Assembly: GCA_010093685.1 (NCBI GenBank)
Contig: MU006234.1
Coordinates: 75,861-139,860, forward strand
DNA length: 64,000 nucleotides
Direction of reading: 5' to 3'
Source: Ophiobolus disseminans
Lineage: Eukaryota > Ascomycota > Dothideomycetes > Pleosporales > Phaeosphaeriaceae
This document shows positions 33,726 through 45,269 of this stretch, piece by piece. The notes beneath the pieces were generated by a model. It searched no databases. It was not told the origin of the DNA and was given only the letters and a program-made list of their open reading frames with translations. The position numbers were made by a program, and so were the translations under genes. Within the stretch, counting starts at the first letter, position 1, and each line of letters opens with the position of its first letter.

Positions 33726-35268
33726 TTCCCATTACTACGTCAGAGTTATTCGCCTTAAACCGAGTAGCCGAGACCATGCAATTCGTTGCGAGATTCTTAC
33801 CGGCCCCCGTTTTACATTACTCGCAACCTTTCTACTGCGCTTAAAGAGTTCCGCCTGCAGGACAGCGCGCGCACGTTATGGATTGACGCTATGTGTATCA
33901 ATCAGTATTATAATACAGAGGAAGGATCACAGGTCCAGATGATGCGCGACATCTACGCAACAGCAACGCGAACAATCATTTGGCTGGGCAAAGGAACCAA
34001 GGCCACCTCCGCAGCATTCAACTTCGTTGCCGACTTCAACAGCGCCAGATTGGAGGGAAGGGATGCCTTCTGGCAAAACCGGGATAGCAAAGCGCGCATA
34101 GCAGATTCACGACGAAATTTCAATTACATACTCGACTACGAGTGGTGGGAGCGCGCTTGGTTTATTCAAGAAGTGGTGGTCAGTAGCCAGGTTCTTTTCC
34201 AAAGTGGCTCACACCAAATCAAATGGGAAGACTTCTATAACCTCCTAGTTTACCTCACGACTGGCGATGACGGCCCCACCGTCGCCTTTGACAAACACGT
34301 CCAGCGATTACGGGATCCAAACGCAGGGACTGAATCGACGCCGACTTCACTATTGGACCTGGCTTATGCCTTTCGTTACCAATCCGCTACCTTCGGCTCA
34401 GACAAGATCTACGCACTTCTAGGCTTACTTCCGGCTGGCAACACCTGCATGCTACAACCAAAATACAACGAGACTCCTGAAAGAGTGTTTATGCAATTCA
34501 CCGTCTCATGCCTCAAGCACAATAAAGACTCGAGAGCGATTACTTATGCAAGCGGCGTGCCACTGCAAGGCGTAAGCTGGTGTTGTGACTGGCGCTTCAG
34601 CCACGACGGTACCTCTGAAACCTCTTGCCTCTCTTTCGTTCCGCAATACTCTGTATCCACCACTCAGCCGCCGGTCTTCCGAGCCAACATCCAAGACGGC
34701 GTCCTATCCATCTCTCCAGGGCTACAGTGCGGACGTGGTTGATCGTGTCGGCGACTTCAATCCGGAAATTCACAGCAGCATGGACTGGAGCGTGGTGCTG
34801 GGCGCTTGGAAGCGGGTCGCCCGCGTCAACGGCGCGGAGCAGATGCGTATGTTCAACCGCATGATTACGGCGGATTGCTGGGCGCAAGAGCCTTTGGACT
34901 GGAGGCAGAGAATACCTCGCAGGGGTGATGCGGCACGGCACGAAGAAGACACAGCGTATCTGAAACTCGTCAATAAAGTCTGCTCCAACCGTCGATCATT
35001 CGTCACCCAATGCGGGCAGTTTCGGCTCGGGCTTTGGGATTTGAGGAAGAGTGATATCGTGTGTATTCTCTTTGGCGGAAAAACTCCGTTGATCATAAGG
35101 CAATGCGCCGCTCGTCGCGGCCAGGTAAGCGGGGATATACAGCAGGCGAGTTTGTTCCACAAAGTCGTCGGCGAAGCGTACGTCGACGGCCTCATGTACT
35201 ACGAGGGAAACATGCAAGACGATATCGCCTCCAGCAAGATAAGGCCCGGGTGGTTCCATCTCTTGTGA
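33726..35268 (+). pseudogene. HET-domain gene with 5' loss and internal frameshift
   Basis: The block 33726-33800 reads 'VIRLKPSSRDHAIRCEIL', like the start of HET proteins. The next block, in another frame from ~33786, begins 'PPFYITRNLSTALKEFR', so the segment with the ALSY.WG motif is missing. It continues 'TLWIDAMCINQYYNTEEGSQVQ', 'MRDIYATATRTIIWLGKG', 'WWERAWFIQEVVVSSQ', 'FGSDKIYALLGL' and 'YNETPERVFMQF', all HET-family motifs, and stops at 34740-34742. A different frame continues at once with 'GYSADVVDRVGDF' and the C-terminal region up to 35268 ('…IRPGWFHLL'). The shift lies near 34718-34730 (CTCTCCAGGG). It could be spliced with a GTATCC donor at 34650, but this would remove a conserved strand, so I favour an indel. 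Confidence 0.75.
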
Positions 35269-35329
35269 TTAAAAGTCAGAAACACGTATGTACACGACAT
35301 CCATTATCTTACACTTGCAACTACATTAT

Positions 35330-35873
35330 CTACTGACAACTCCCATTTTCAATCCACCCGCCCTCACGCCCACTATCAACCCACTCCCCTCCATCCTCAG
35401 CCCCTATCCTCACCGTGACATTCCACCCCTGCGTCACCGGCCCGCCACTTGCGCCGTATAAACTCGTCACCGCAACCGACAGTACCACGTCTTTGCCGAA
35501 GTAACTCGAGCTATTCAAGCCCACGGGTACCGTTGCATTGACAACTACACCTGTAATGATATTCGACCTTGCCAGTATTAGTGAAATTTCTCCAACAAGG
35601 CGTAGAGAGTACGTACCGATCCGGCCCCAAATACGCCGACTCCGCAAAACTGCCCAGCGAGTATTTATACCCCGTCGGATTCGTCTCGGTGGGCAGCGTG
35701 TAGCCCCACGACACGGCTACGTCGGCGACGCGCTGGATGTAGTTCTCTGTCGTGAGGTTGAATGTGAATGTTGAGTTTGGCGCGAGGGTAGAAGGGGCCG
35801 AAAAGCCGATTATGCGGGCGGATGCGAGAGATACAGATGCGAGTGTCGCGGTGGTGAGGGTGGAAAAGCGCAT
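35330..35873 (-). CDS. NIS1: NIS1-like secreted effector
   Basis: NIS1 is a conserved fungal secreted protein that induces necrosis when overexpressed and suppresses plant pattern-triggered immunity by binding receptor kinases (literature knowledge). Exon 1 is 35873-35617, exon 2 is 35567-35330, 164 residues; the intron (GTACGT..CAAG) joins 'YLGPDR' to 'SNIITGVVV'. Residues 1-19 (MRFSTLTTATLASVSLASA) form a signal peptide; the upstream in-frame ATG at 35972 would bury it. Diagnostic segments: 'RIIGFSAPSTLAPNSTFTF', 'TENYIQRVADVAVSWG', 'SLGSFAESAYLGP', 'AVTSLYGASGGP', 'NVTVRIG'. Several NxS/T sites. Length normal. Assignment by remembered motif pattern, not by search. Confidence 0.82.
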
Positions 35874-36424
35874 TGTGAATGATGTGTGGGTTGTGTATGT
35901 ATGAATGGGGAAGACGGAGTGTTGGGAGTTTGGTATATTGCCATTCACCGCGAACATAAACTTATATCCCAAATACCAAAGCGGACCGATTCAAAATTAT
36001 CGTCACCGCATGGCACGGTAGCATCAACGCCTGACAAAACACGAGCGCTGATCTCAAGCGTGACGACAAGCTTTGCTGATCTCCCCGCAAACACGCCGTG
36101 GAAATTTCCTAGCTCGGCGGTTGGTTGCGGAAAGATGCTATTTCGGGATATTGGGTGGAGAAACACGAGAGCAAAGACGCCGCATGTTCCGGGCGTGGAT
36201 GTGGATGAGATGAGATGAGGTGACGTACGTCATAGCATGGTGAAGAGTAACGTGGGCTAGTGGCGATGATATTGCATCTTCGTATTGCGCCACGATGTTG
36301 TGCGACTTGGAGTAAGAATATACCTAGATGACTTTTGGGAATATCGATATTCAGCTATAATCGACATTTTTCAATGCGCTTGCGATACATTAATTCCCAT
36401 AAGCAACCAGCTCCAGCTCCACCA
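35874..36424. other. Intergenic, NIS1 promoter
   Basis: Upstream of the NIS1-like gene and downstream of the S28 peptidase gene. No gene or repeat seen. Confidence 0.4.
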
Positions 36425-38273
36425 CTATCTCAACTCCAAATGCTCCCCCTTCTCCGCATTCCACTCTATTTCACGTCAGTCTCGCACTCAATATACTTTA
36501 TCAGCAAGTCATAACTTACCATCCACCCACTCCTCCACGAAGTTCTTCAGAAACTGCTGCGCATACACAACCTGCGGCGGCGGAATCAGCGGCGTCGTCT
36601 CATTCTCAAACACGCCGTTCTCCTCCCAATGATGCACACCATGGCTAATCAGCAACCACGGATGCTCCGTCGAGCTATTCCTGCTCTCGGGATACCATAG
36701 CGGCGTCGCGGGACGCCACGGATCAGCATTTCCCCCCAGGTGCGCGAGGCGCGGGTAGTCGATGCTGTAGTTGCCGTACTTGTTGACCTGCCAGACGTCT
36801 GGGGGCGTTGTGATGTTGAACTGTGCGCGGCAGAAAAAGGTGAGGTACTCAAGGTCGAGGGTACGGGAGATGAGGGGCGCGATGTCTGCGGGAGTGCTGC
36901 CGGTTTGGATGTAGCCCCATTCTGTGCAGACTTGGTAGGACCAGGATGTTGCGCCGTAGTCTTTTAGTGATGTGTATTGCTGGAGTGCGGTGGCGTTGAG
37001 CTGTGTGTAGTACTGGTCTTGGGTCTGGTTGCTGCGGCGCCAGCGGGATACGGAGGTCTGGTTGAGCCAGGCGATGGCGTTCAGTATGATGTCTTGAGTG
37101 GAAGTAGAGTTTACGTAGCCAGCTGCTGAGACGACATCGGCGACAGTTGGGCGTAAATTTGAGGCCTTGGGTGCGGCTGTGATGTTGTTGCAGTAGTTGA
37201 AGAAGGATGCAGAGTTCTCTTCAGGATCCCAGTTTGTGCTCTGAAGGCCGTATACTCCGGTGAGTTGGTTGGCGAAGTCGCGGTTATCCGTGATGTTAGG
37301 TAGGCCAAAGACTTGCTTCAAGGGCTGGACCTGGGCGGTATTGTTGTCGTTTAAGAGAATGTTATCTACCACATCGATGAGGATCTGGGTGTTCTTGATA
37401 CAGTCCGGCGGACCAAAAAGTCTTGCTGGCTCAAAGTACTGCCAGTAGTCGTAGATGGCAACCGTGACGCCAGACGAAGAGATTGCTCCCCAAAACGTTT
37501 CTGGATACTGAACGCGCGTAAACGCCGCCTGTGCACCAGCGTACGACCCACCGTATACGACCCAAGGTGTCTTTGGCGCGGTAAGATCCGGAAGACCCTC
37601 GAATTTGACATTGCGAGCGAAGTAGTCAATCTCTGCTAAAGATTGCTCCGTAGATAGAAAGCGTAGGTTTTTGGTCGTCAAGTCTTCGGTCGGGAAGCTC
37701 TTTCCATAGTATCGGTGCTCTAAGATCACTCCCAAGCCTCCCGTAGCCTTCGCGACTTGATGAACGATGCCCTTTTGCAAGAAAGGCAGACGTCCCGCAC
37801 CGTCGGTCTCACCGCCCAACAGCACAAAGACAGGACCTCCAGGCTCATAATAAGTATCGTCAAACCAATACCTCAAATTGAAGGTACCGTTACTATGAGG
37901 CTCGTATCTGGTCTCGTTGTGGAAGAAATCAATGGGTACTGAGATGTTGTGCTCTGGGTACAGGGCGGCCAAATCTATCTCGTCGGCACGCTTTGTCAGA
38001 GCGCGCTTCCTTGTTGCGTCGATCTGTAACAAGGTCAGCCATGAGCTTCATGCTTCTTATTATCGCGCCACGCATTGTTTTTCTCATTTCTCGCCATTTG
38101 CTGGGAAGAAGTCGAACTACATCAGGCCTCCAGTCGCGTCGCGCACCACAACAAACATGGAAGACACGCGAACGTACCTCTCTTTCAATATCCGGAATAC
38201 TCCTCGTTCCGGCCCTCAACGCAGCGGCTTCCAGGCCAAATATTAGCCCGACAATTGCAGTTGACAAACGCAT
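36425..38273 (-). CDS. Secreted S28-family serine peptidase (prolyl carboxypeptidase-like)
   Basis: Exopeptidase that cuts after proline or releases dipeptides (S28 family), probably extracellular or vacuolar. Three exons: 38273-38178, 38023-36520 and 36465-36425, about 546 residues. The first intron (154 nt, GTACGT..GTTACAG) links the signal peptide (MRLSTAIVGLIFGLEAAA) to the body; the last exon adds 13 residues after a GTAAGT..AATAG intron. Motifs in order: 'VFVLLGGETDGAG', 'ILEHRYYGKSFP', nucleophile in 'VYGGSYAGAQA', acid in 'LGGNADPWRPAT', His in 'ISHGVHHWEENG'. Many NxS/T sites. Divergently placed relative to nothing within 1 kb; NIS1 gene on its 3' side. It could aid nutrition or virulence; this is inference. 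Confidence 0.92.
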
Positions 38274-39311
38274 GATGATGGCGCACACTTTCTCCGGGAC
38301 CGATCTGAAGTTCTTGGGTCGTTGCGACGTGACGGGTGCCAACCACGAAGCACGACAGGCACGCCAACGCCAACGCCTAAATACTGCCTCGCGCGCAATC
38401 AAGAAATGACGACTCGATAAGCGGACCTGGTCACTGTCGTCTAGGATATCGTGATCTCTCCATCTTTCCGGAAGGTGGATAGTCTAGCCCCCGTGCTACC
38501 TAGGCGACCCAGACTCGATGAAGAAGGAGATTGGGCGATCGGCAGCTGCGGGACCGTTGCGGGTGGCGGATACGAAGCTTTTGGCGCAGAGCTTGCTTTA
38601 CGTATGGAAAGATTACGCTGCGGTACCTGATCACTGATGGCAAGATGTTGTCAGTCCAAGATTGTGGGAAGCATCCTGAGGTAGGTATCTGGTTGCGTGA
38701 TGTTAATTTCTCGTGGCTGGGGACGTCGACGCAGGTATCGCACACTACATCAGGGCACAAAAGCGGCTAAACATTTGGACAAAACCTCGGTCGCATTGCG
38801 ATACTACTAGGTGGGATAGTTGAGATGAAGTCGCAGTCATGAGTTGATGAAATAAGGTCACGCATGCTAAGCCAATCGCAGCGTGCTGAGTCAACATTCT
38901 AATGCTAGTTGGTCCCTTCTGCCGCCCAAACTTCTCGCCATCAACAATGGTGACTATCATTGTGTGAACTTTAGTCTTTCCCATAGTTGACACTTCGCTG
39001 TGGGCCATCACAAACCTTACAGCCCCCAGCCAGCATTGAATGCATCACGCGGTTCTCAGCATCCACACCCCGTGTCGCAAACATGCGCATTTGCTAATCA
39101 GCCTGGCCGCGCAACCAAATCGAGATGACCATGGGCACTGAAGTTTTAGGGGTACGATAATTGACCTTGGCTGTCGAGTCCATGTTCTATCTGTTCTTGA
39201 TTGGTCGCTTGTACCGTGGTCGTGCACGTGCTGACCGCGTCGCGTGCCGATCGCCGACTTTCAATCAACGCGACTTACCCCCCAACTTCAACACGCCATA
39301 ACTTTTTCAAT
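38274..39311. other. Intergenic between S28 peptidase and transposon
   Basis: No gene seen. The 3' part (39190-39311) presumably contains the left end of the pogo-type element; I could not place terminal repeats. Confidence 0.35.
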
Positions 39312-40814
39312 ATGACTCCAATTGAGGAGGCAATTGCAGCAATTAAATCGCGCGAGCTAGGAGATGATCTTGTATACCAGGAATATGCTGACACGTTTGG
39401 CGTGTATAGAAATACTTTAGCTCGAAGACATCAAGGTCATCGGGGCTCGCGAACCACCAAAAACTTCGACTAGAAGAAACTTACGCTACAACAAGAGGAG
39501 GAGCTTGTACTCTATATTAGAGACTTAACAGAGCGAGAGCTACCACCTACGAGAGCCATAATACAAAATTTCACTTCTACAATAGCCCACAAACACGTTT
39601 CTAAGTCCTAGGTGACGCGCTTCAAGCACCAACACGAGGACAAGCTCATCTCAAAATACACCACCGCCATAGACGCTACGCGCCACACAGCCGACTCATA
39701 TATCAAGTACAAGCTATACTTTGACCTGCTACACGGCAAAACGGAGGAGCATAAGATTCTGCCCAAGAATAGCTACAATATGGACAAAAAAGGCTTCATG
39801 ATAGGTGTGATCGGACGATCAAAAAGGACCTTCACAAGGGCACAATAGGTAAAACGTAAGGTTACTGCACCCCTCCAAGATGGCTTGCGTACTTAGATAA
39901 CAATTGTCGCTGCAGTTTGCGCTGATGGGACTGCGTTGCCGCCTAGCCTAATCTACAAGTCTGCAAACTGTACTCTACAATTGTTATGGGTGGCAGATAT
40001 CAAGCCCGTTGTACACGACGTTTTTGTGGCTTTAACACTATCCAGATGGACGAATAACAACGCAGGATTGGCCTAGTTAGAGCAGGTTTTCAACCGCTGC
40101 ACAAAGAAAAAAGCGCGGCATAGGAGAGACTGGCGCTTACTCATCCTCAACGGCCACAGCAACCACCTTACAGAGGACTTTTTACACTACTACCTTACTC
40201 ACAAGATCTATGTTGCTGTATTTCCACCTCACAGTACTTATACGCTGCAGCCGCTAGATGTAGTCTGCTTTAGGCCACTGAGTAAGGCCTACTCCAAAAA
40301 GCTTGCAGAACACACCCAGCACGGCCAAGGGCTAGTCCTAATTAAGAAGGACGACTTCTTCTTGTTGTTCTAGGACGCCTAGCAGGTGAGTTTTAAGAAG
40401 CGGACAATCTTGCAGTCTTTTGCTGCCACCGGTACATAGCCTATAGATCGAGAGAGAGTCATGAAGCGCTTCCTAAACAAGCCCGCAAACAAGCCTAAGC
40501 CTAGCTAGCGTAAGGCCAATTGTCTCCTACGCGCAGCCACTAATAAGTCGTCATCTGATCTCAAAACAGTGTCCTCGCTAACCCACCACCTGGCCAACCA
40601 GAATGAGCTTCTCACTAGTGAGAATAAGGGCTTACGCGACGCGCTCACCACCAAAAAGAAGCACAACAAGAAGGGCAAGGTGCTTGATTTGCAGCAGAGG
40701 CAGGAGTATCATAGCGGAGCTGTCTTCTGGTCACCACGTAAGATGGCTGAGGGTAAGGCACGTGAGCGCACGAATAAGCGATTAGCTAAAGAGGAGAAAC
40801 TCCAAAAAGCTTAG
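39312..40814 (+). pseudogene. Pogo/Fot1-type transposase with multiple TAG stops
   Basis: In-frame stops include TAG at 39471-39473 and 39609-39611, with others downstream (such as near 39846, 40375 and 40806), and all I read are TAG. TAG arises from CAG or TGG when CpA becomes TpA on either strand, the RIP signature. Conserved parts: 'EEELVLYIRDL' of the DNA-binding domain, 'PKNSYNMDKKGFMIGV' (first acidic residue), 'RDWRLLILNGHSNH' where the second catalytic Asp appears as Asn (GAT to AAT, also RIP-type), and 'PPHSTYTLQPLDVVCFRPL' with the third. The tail is Lys/Glu/Ala-rich coiled coil. Not functional. Confidence 0.8.
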
Positions 40815-41283
40815 ATAAAGCTGCTTAAAGCTGCTAACGCCTTATACAACAAGAAGCTTAAAGAGGAGAGGTGTGTAGCGACTGCAGCAAAACGAGAGGA
40901 GCGTGAGATAGAGAAGGCAGAAAAGGCAGCTTCTGCGGCAGCTCAAAAGGCGCTCCAAAACACCTAGAAGGCTGTCTAAACTTCCCAAACTGGTAAGCGC
41001 AAAGCCTTAGCTACAACTACCCTAAAGGCAAAACAATAGAAGCATTCTCGTGGTGCTGCAGCACCTGCTGAAGTCGTACCTGCTGTTTTAGCTAAGGTCG
41101 CCCGCAGCGGCCGCACTGTCAAGCTGCTGACTAGATACACATAATCTGAGCAGTACAAATTGTTTGCTATACTCTCCACAATGAGGTCCGCGAGGCGACC
41201 GAGGCCCGCATTCGCATCAACCAGTTTGAACGATTTGTTTCGTATTTGAAAGAGGGCAATCCCGACCTCTACAGAAATGTTTG
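39312..41283 (+). mobile_element. Pogo/Fot1-type DNA transposon, RIP-damaged
   Basis: One long frame from the ATG at 39312 to about 40814 encodes a transposase with psq-type helix-turn-helix ('EEAIAAIKSRELGDDLVYQEYADTFGVYRNTLARRH'), CENP-B-like DNA binding and a DDE region, broken only by in-frame TAG codons. A lower-frame remnant of a C-terminal tail ('EARIRINQFERFVSYLKEGNPDLYRNV') ends at 41283. The exact ends and inverted repeats were not located, so the borders are approximate. Confidence 0.75.
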
Positions 41284-42009
41284 ACAGGTTAGTATATATA
41301 CGGCTGTTGGTATTAGTGGTAGACGGTCAGTATCATGCTGAGCATAGAAATTGTACCGGCTTTGTGGCGTGTTCGTTGATGCGTCACGCTCATACCTAGC
41401 TGTCCAAGAAATGTAACATATATCAAAATATCAAGAAGTAGCACAAGTGAGATATTCCCATCAATGAACTCATACCCCCTAATAACACGTCTTCCTATCC
41501 GCACTGCCCTCCACAATTTCCACCCCCTTCGCCGTTGCCATACCCGGTGCAATTGAGGCATGCATTACTAGTATACATTTGTTGTATAAAACAAAGATGT
41601 AAAACAATTGCTAAGGTGTTCGTCAAACGCTGCCTTCTCTATTTGTAACCAGCTGTAGTTCTAAACTTTCAGCAGAACCTATTCAAAGCTCACAAATAGG
41701 AAACATCCGTTATGATAGGAGTCAAACCAGGCGTACGCGCATTGGGGAACAGCAAAAACAAGGTGATCATGGTAATCTAGTTCCAGTTCTCACTTTCAAC
41801 ACTGCAATGTGCTTGCCAAAACGCCATAGCAGTGTGACTTCAGGAAATCTTTGTTTAATCTTTGCTAGAATGCAATACGCTCATAGCGACCGTGACTTCC
41901 AGTCCGCACCGCCGTTGCCCTCCCGTCGCTGAAAGAACGCCACATCGTTCATGTCAATACACCCTGTTCACACAGCCTCAGTCCAATTCCACTCACTTTT
42001 GCCATCTCC
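41284..42009. other. Intergenic after transposon
   Basis: AT-richer sequence without recognisable genes. Confidence 0.35.
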
Positions 42010-42378
42010 TCAACGCCCCTCGAGTATCTTCTCAACTTCATCATCGTGATATTTCCAATAAGCAGGGAAATGATGGTCATCGCCCGCCAAATCGGACCAT
42101 CTCTTTCCATACTCCGCCGCAGTGAGCGTCGCGTACCCTGGTGGACGATCCTTGACATCCATGCTCTCGATCCGGAGTGCGCTGATGTGCTTGTATTGCG
42201 TGGCGCAAACATGCAGCGAATGCTCGCTGTGCATACATGAGTAGGAGACGTACTGATACTTGAGACCGGGTGCGCTTACGAGCTTGGCGGACATGTCGTA
42301 GCCGCCAATGTTCAGCGATAGAACTCCAGGAGCTTGGTTGGAACTTATGGACGATTGGAAAGATGCTGAACGTGGCAC
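42010..42378 (-). CDS. Hypothetical protein, 5' end uncertain
   Basis: The open frame has no ATG at its 5' end (GTG at 42378); an upstream minus frame from 42472 ('WSHYNLALNTAGLK') may be an earlier exon. The protein part reads 'SLNIGGYDMSAKLVSAPGL', 'YSCMHSEHSLHVCATQYKH', 'ALRIESMDVKDRPPGYATL' and 'DDHHFPAYWKYHDDEVEKIL', looking like a folded, coding stretch with two Cys. I do not recognise a family. Could be a full small gene with two exons or a fragment. Confidence 0.35.
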   Translation of the reverse strand: MPRSASFQSSISSNQAPGVLSLNIGGYDMSAKLVSAPGLKYQYVSYSCMHSEHSLHVCATQYKHISALRIESMDVKDRPPGYATLTAAEYGKRWSDLAGDDHHFPAYWKYHDDEVEKILEGR

Positions 42379-43177
42379 GATTGACGATGTGAGCGGGCGT
42401 TGTAGAGGCCTTTAGGCCGGCCGTGTTGAGCGCAAGGTTGTAATGCGACCATTTTAGACGGAGCTCAACCACTTTAGGGATCCAAAATGCTTAAGTCACA
42501 CCTGGGAATGGCCGCATTATAACCTCGAGGACTCCCCCAAACGCGCTATGGCAAGCAGTCAGTATTGACAGCTTTCTTGGCATCTGCCACCTGAATTACC
42601 CCAACCGTATACACCGTTATCTACCCAGTCAACCTGACAAAACATCGCATATATCGCATCAGCAATCTACTACTGTTGGTGTACCCGTGTGAGAATCGAG
42701 TCGAGTCAGTGACCTACGACTGTATATTGGTGAGCTGGTGCTGCTGCTGCTGAGACTAACTTTGACGCACAGTGGTAAACATCTTATATGGTGCGTGGAT
42801 CCAGTCGACCAGTATCGACAGAAGCAAAACATATGATCCGGAAGTCGATATCCTAGTTCAAAGTAAGTAAAGCAGTAAGTGGTACACTTGCTCAAGTATA
42901 GCATGTTGACCATGATCGACATTCTCTTCCAGCACAGTGCAGGTAGTAAAGTTATCGAACCCCAAAAGCAACCCTCACCATGCATTCTTCTAGATCTCAC
43001 ATCTTAGTCAATGCTAAATCAAGTAGAGAAGGTCTTCAAATGCCTTCCGACTCGTTCTTGATCAGCATCTTAGCTACGTCGAAACAACCGGTGTAACCCA
43101 ACACTAACTCAACATCAGCCACTCTTCACCCCAATATCATCTGACACACATAGTTCATCCAACACCCACTTCCCATC
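42379..43177. other. Intergenic
   Basis: No gene seen. A CTG/CAG-rich short tract is present at about 42735-42755 (GGTGCTGCTGCTGCTGAG). Confidence 0.35.
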
Positions 43178-44382
43178 TCAATCCCTGCTCAACCACTGCA
43201 AATTCACTGGACTCAACACACCCTTCTCTCCCTCCTTCAACCACCCGAGTATATTCTCTATGCCCAGCCTCTCAAACCCAATATGACTCTCCACACTCGC
43301 GCCCGCCGTATGACTAAGTACCATCACATTGTTCCTCTGCGCTAGCTTCGCATTGACATGCGGTTCATCCGCATGCACATCCAGTCCCGCGGCCGATATC
43401 ACGCCGTCTTCCAAGGCTTTCACCAGTGCATCTTCGTCGATGAGCTTGCCGCGCGCAATGTTGACGAGGCGGGAGCCGGGCTTGAAGTGTGCGAACTGGG
43501 CGGTGGAGAGTAAGACTGCACCGCTGAAGGGCGTGGCGAGGAGTATGCAGTCTGATGTTGATAGCAATTCTTCCAGCGTTTTGCAGAACGTTGCGCCGAG
43601 TTCTTTCTCCCTCTCCTCCAGACGCACAACGTCGTAATACGCAATCTTCATTTCGAATGCGCGGCTGGCCTTTTCGGCAATTCTGTATCCGATTTTCCCT
43701 AGCCCGACGATGCCGAGCGTGCTGCCGTTGGGGTTGTGCGTTACGGCTGCGATGTTCTGGTTTGCGTCTGCGAATTCCTTGGGGTCGCAGGAGCGTGCGG
43801 CGAGGAAGGACCATGGGATGGCGCGGTAGCAGGAGAGGATGAGGACGATCGCGGCATCGGCGACCGATTCGGTGCATGCGGAGGCTGAATTGCAGTATAT
43901 GGTGCCATGGGCAGCGAGGGTGCGCGTGTCGACCCAGTCGAAGCCGGCGCCGGCGGAGGCGTAGATGCGGCAAGATTTGGGGAGGAGGTCACTGGGTGGT
44001 GTTAGCTGATGTTTCGATATTAAGGTATAATTCGAAGACGTAGAGTTGGTGTTGGACGATAGAGGACGCACATCAATTCCTTGTCCCAATTTCCCATCTC
44101 ACCACCTGTGTTCCAGAAAGGTCGGTACATGCCCACGAAGTCGCCCCATCTCTTCTCCTGCAAGGCTTTCTTGAACTCCTCTCTCCCCGTAGAGTATGTG
44201 CGCACGATATTAAATTTCTTCTGCAGCTCAGTATAAAGATCATGGTTCCACCGGATGTCGTCACCAAGATGTAGTATGGTAGGTTTTGAACTCGGAATCG
44301 ATTCAGCTTTGGAAAGCTTTGATGGGCCCGAGGGCGGTGGAGGAAGGCCTGAGTCTTGCGGCGTGGGTGTAGCTGCGGACAT
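43178..44382 (-). CDS. D-isomer-specific 2-hydroxyacid dehydrogenase
   Basis: NAD(P)-dependent reduction of a 2-keto acid, such as glyoxylate, hydroxypyruvate or a related substrate; the exact one cannot be read. Two exons, 44382-44072 and 43991-43178, about 374 residues; the intron has GTGCGT..CCCAG and joins 'NWDKEL' to 'IDLLPKSCRIYASAGAGFDWVD'. Signature residues: Rossmann 'LGIVGLGKIGYRIAEKA'; catalytic Arg in 'LVNIARGKLIDEDAL', Glu in 'AAGLDVHADEPHVN', His in 'MVLSHTAGASVES'. The first ~30 residues are Pro/Ser-rich. Length is normal. On its own in a quiet region; the gene 5' of it is the Zn2Cys6 regulator. Confidence 0.92.
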
Positions 44383-45269
44383 TTTGATCTCTTTGATTTC
44401 TGATATTAGGGTGGCGTGATGATCGATGATGCAAACAGCGTAGTTGTAACCGACTAGAATGTGTGATGCCGTAGGAAACAGGAAAAAAATGCTATGTTAT
44501 AATGGTTGTCAAGAAAGCTTCACAAAGATCCACACGTCCATGCGCAATACACGTGTTCATGCAGCCGTGAAAAGTAAAGAAAGTAAGACAAGACGATTGT
44601 AAGATGTCGTGAGAGATGCTACGGCGAAAACACCTAATCAAAATGCCAGATCGCGCTCTGTTGTCAATTGAGATGGTAATGGTACTCGAGCGAGGTCCGA
44701 TAATATCAAAATCTGGGGTATAATAGTTATGATGTAGTGTGTTCGGCTCTATGCACAATATAGACCGCCTCGAAGCGGTGAAGATAAGGTTATCAGCACG
44801 AGCTAGTCAGCACGCAATTAACGACTCCACGTGGTAGTCGGCTTACTCCATTTGGCCAGGTGCATCTCCACCTGTAACGCGGGGATATTACTGTAGCTCA
44901 CTATGAGGCTCGTTCAAGTACTCGCCATGATTAATTCAGCCGATGGGTCTTCCGTTCCAAATTTCTGGGTATGCCAGAGTGTCTTGGTGAGGTCGAACTT
45001 GTGGATTGGTGGAGAAATGTATGTCGGTTTGCGCCGGTAAAGCTACGGTGCTTTCGGTGCGGACGTCCACGGGTGTCTCAGGCATTACGGATTGGAGATG
45101 GCACGTAGCCTCAATGTAAACAGATCGTTATCCACATATACTACACATATACAGTACACACATCATGTTATATCCCAGGGTATCGTTCTGTCAAGTAGAG
45201 AACAGCGTCACGCCTGAATGCAAATCGTCGTTGCGATCATAGCCATGACCCGGACGCTCGTCAGATAAC
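44383..45269. other. Intergenic between dehydrogenase and Zn2Cys6 gene
   Basis: Dehydrogenase promoter next to 44383 and 3' flank of the regulator. Nothing else recognised. Confidence 0.4.

Noticed and set aside
42735..42755. Short CTG tract
   Set aside because: Only a few units; no coding or structural role seen.
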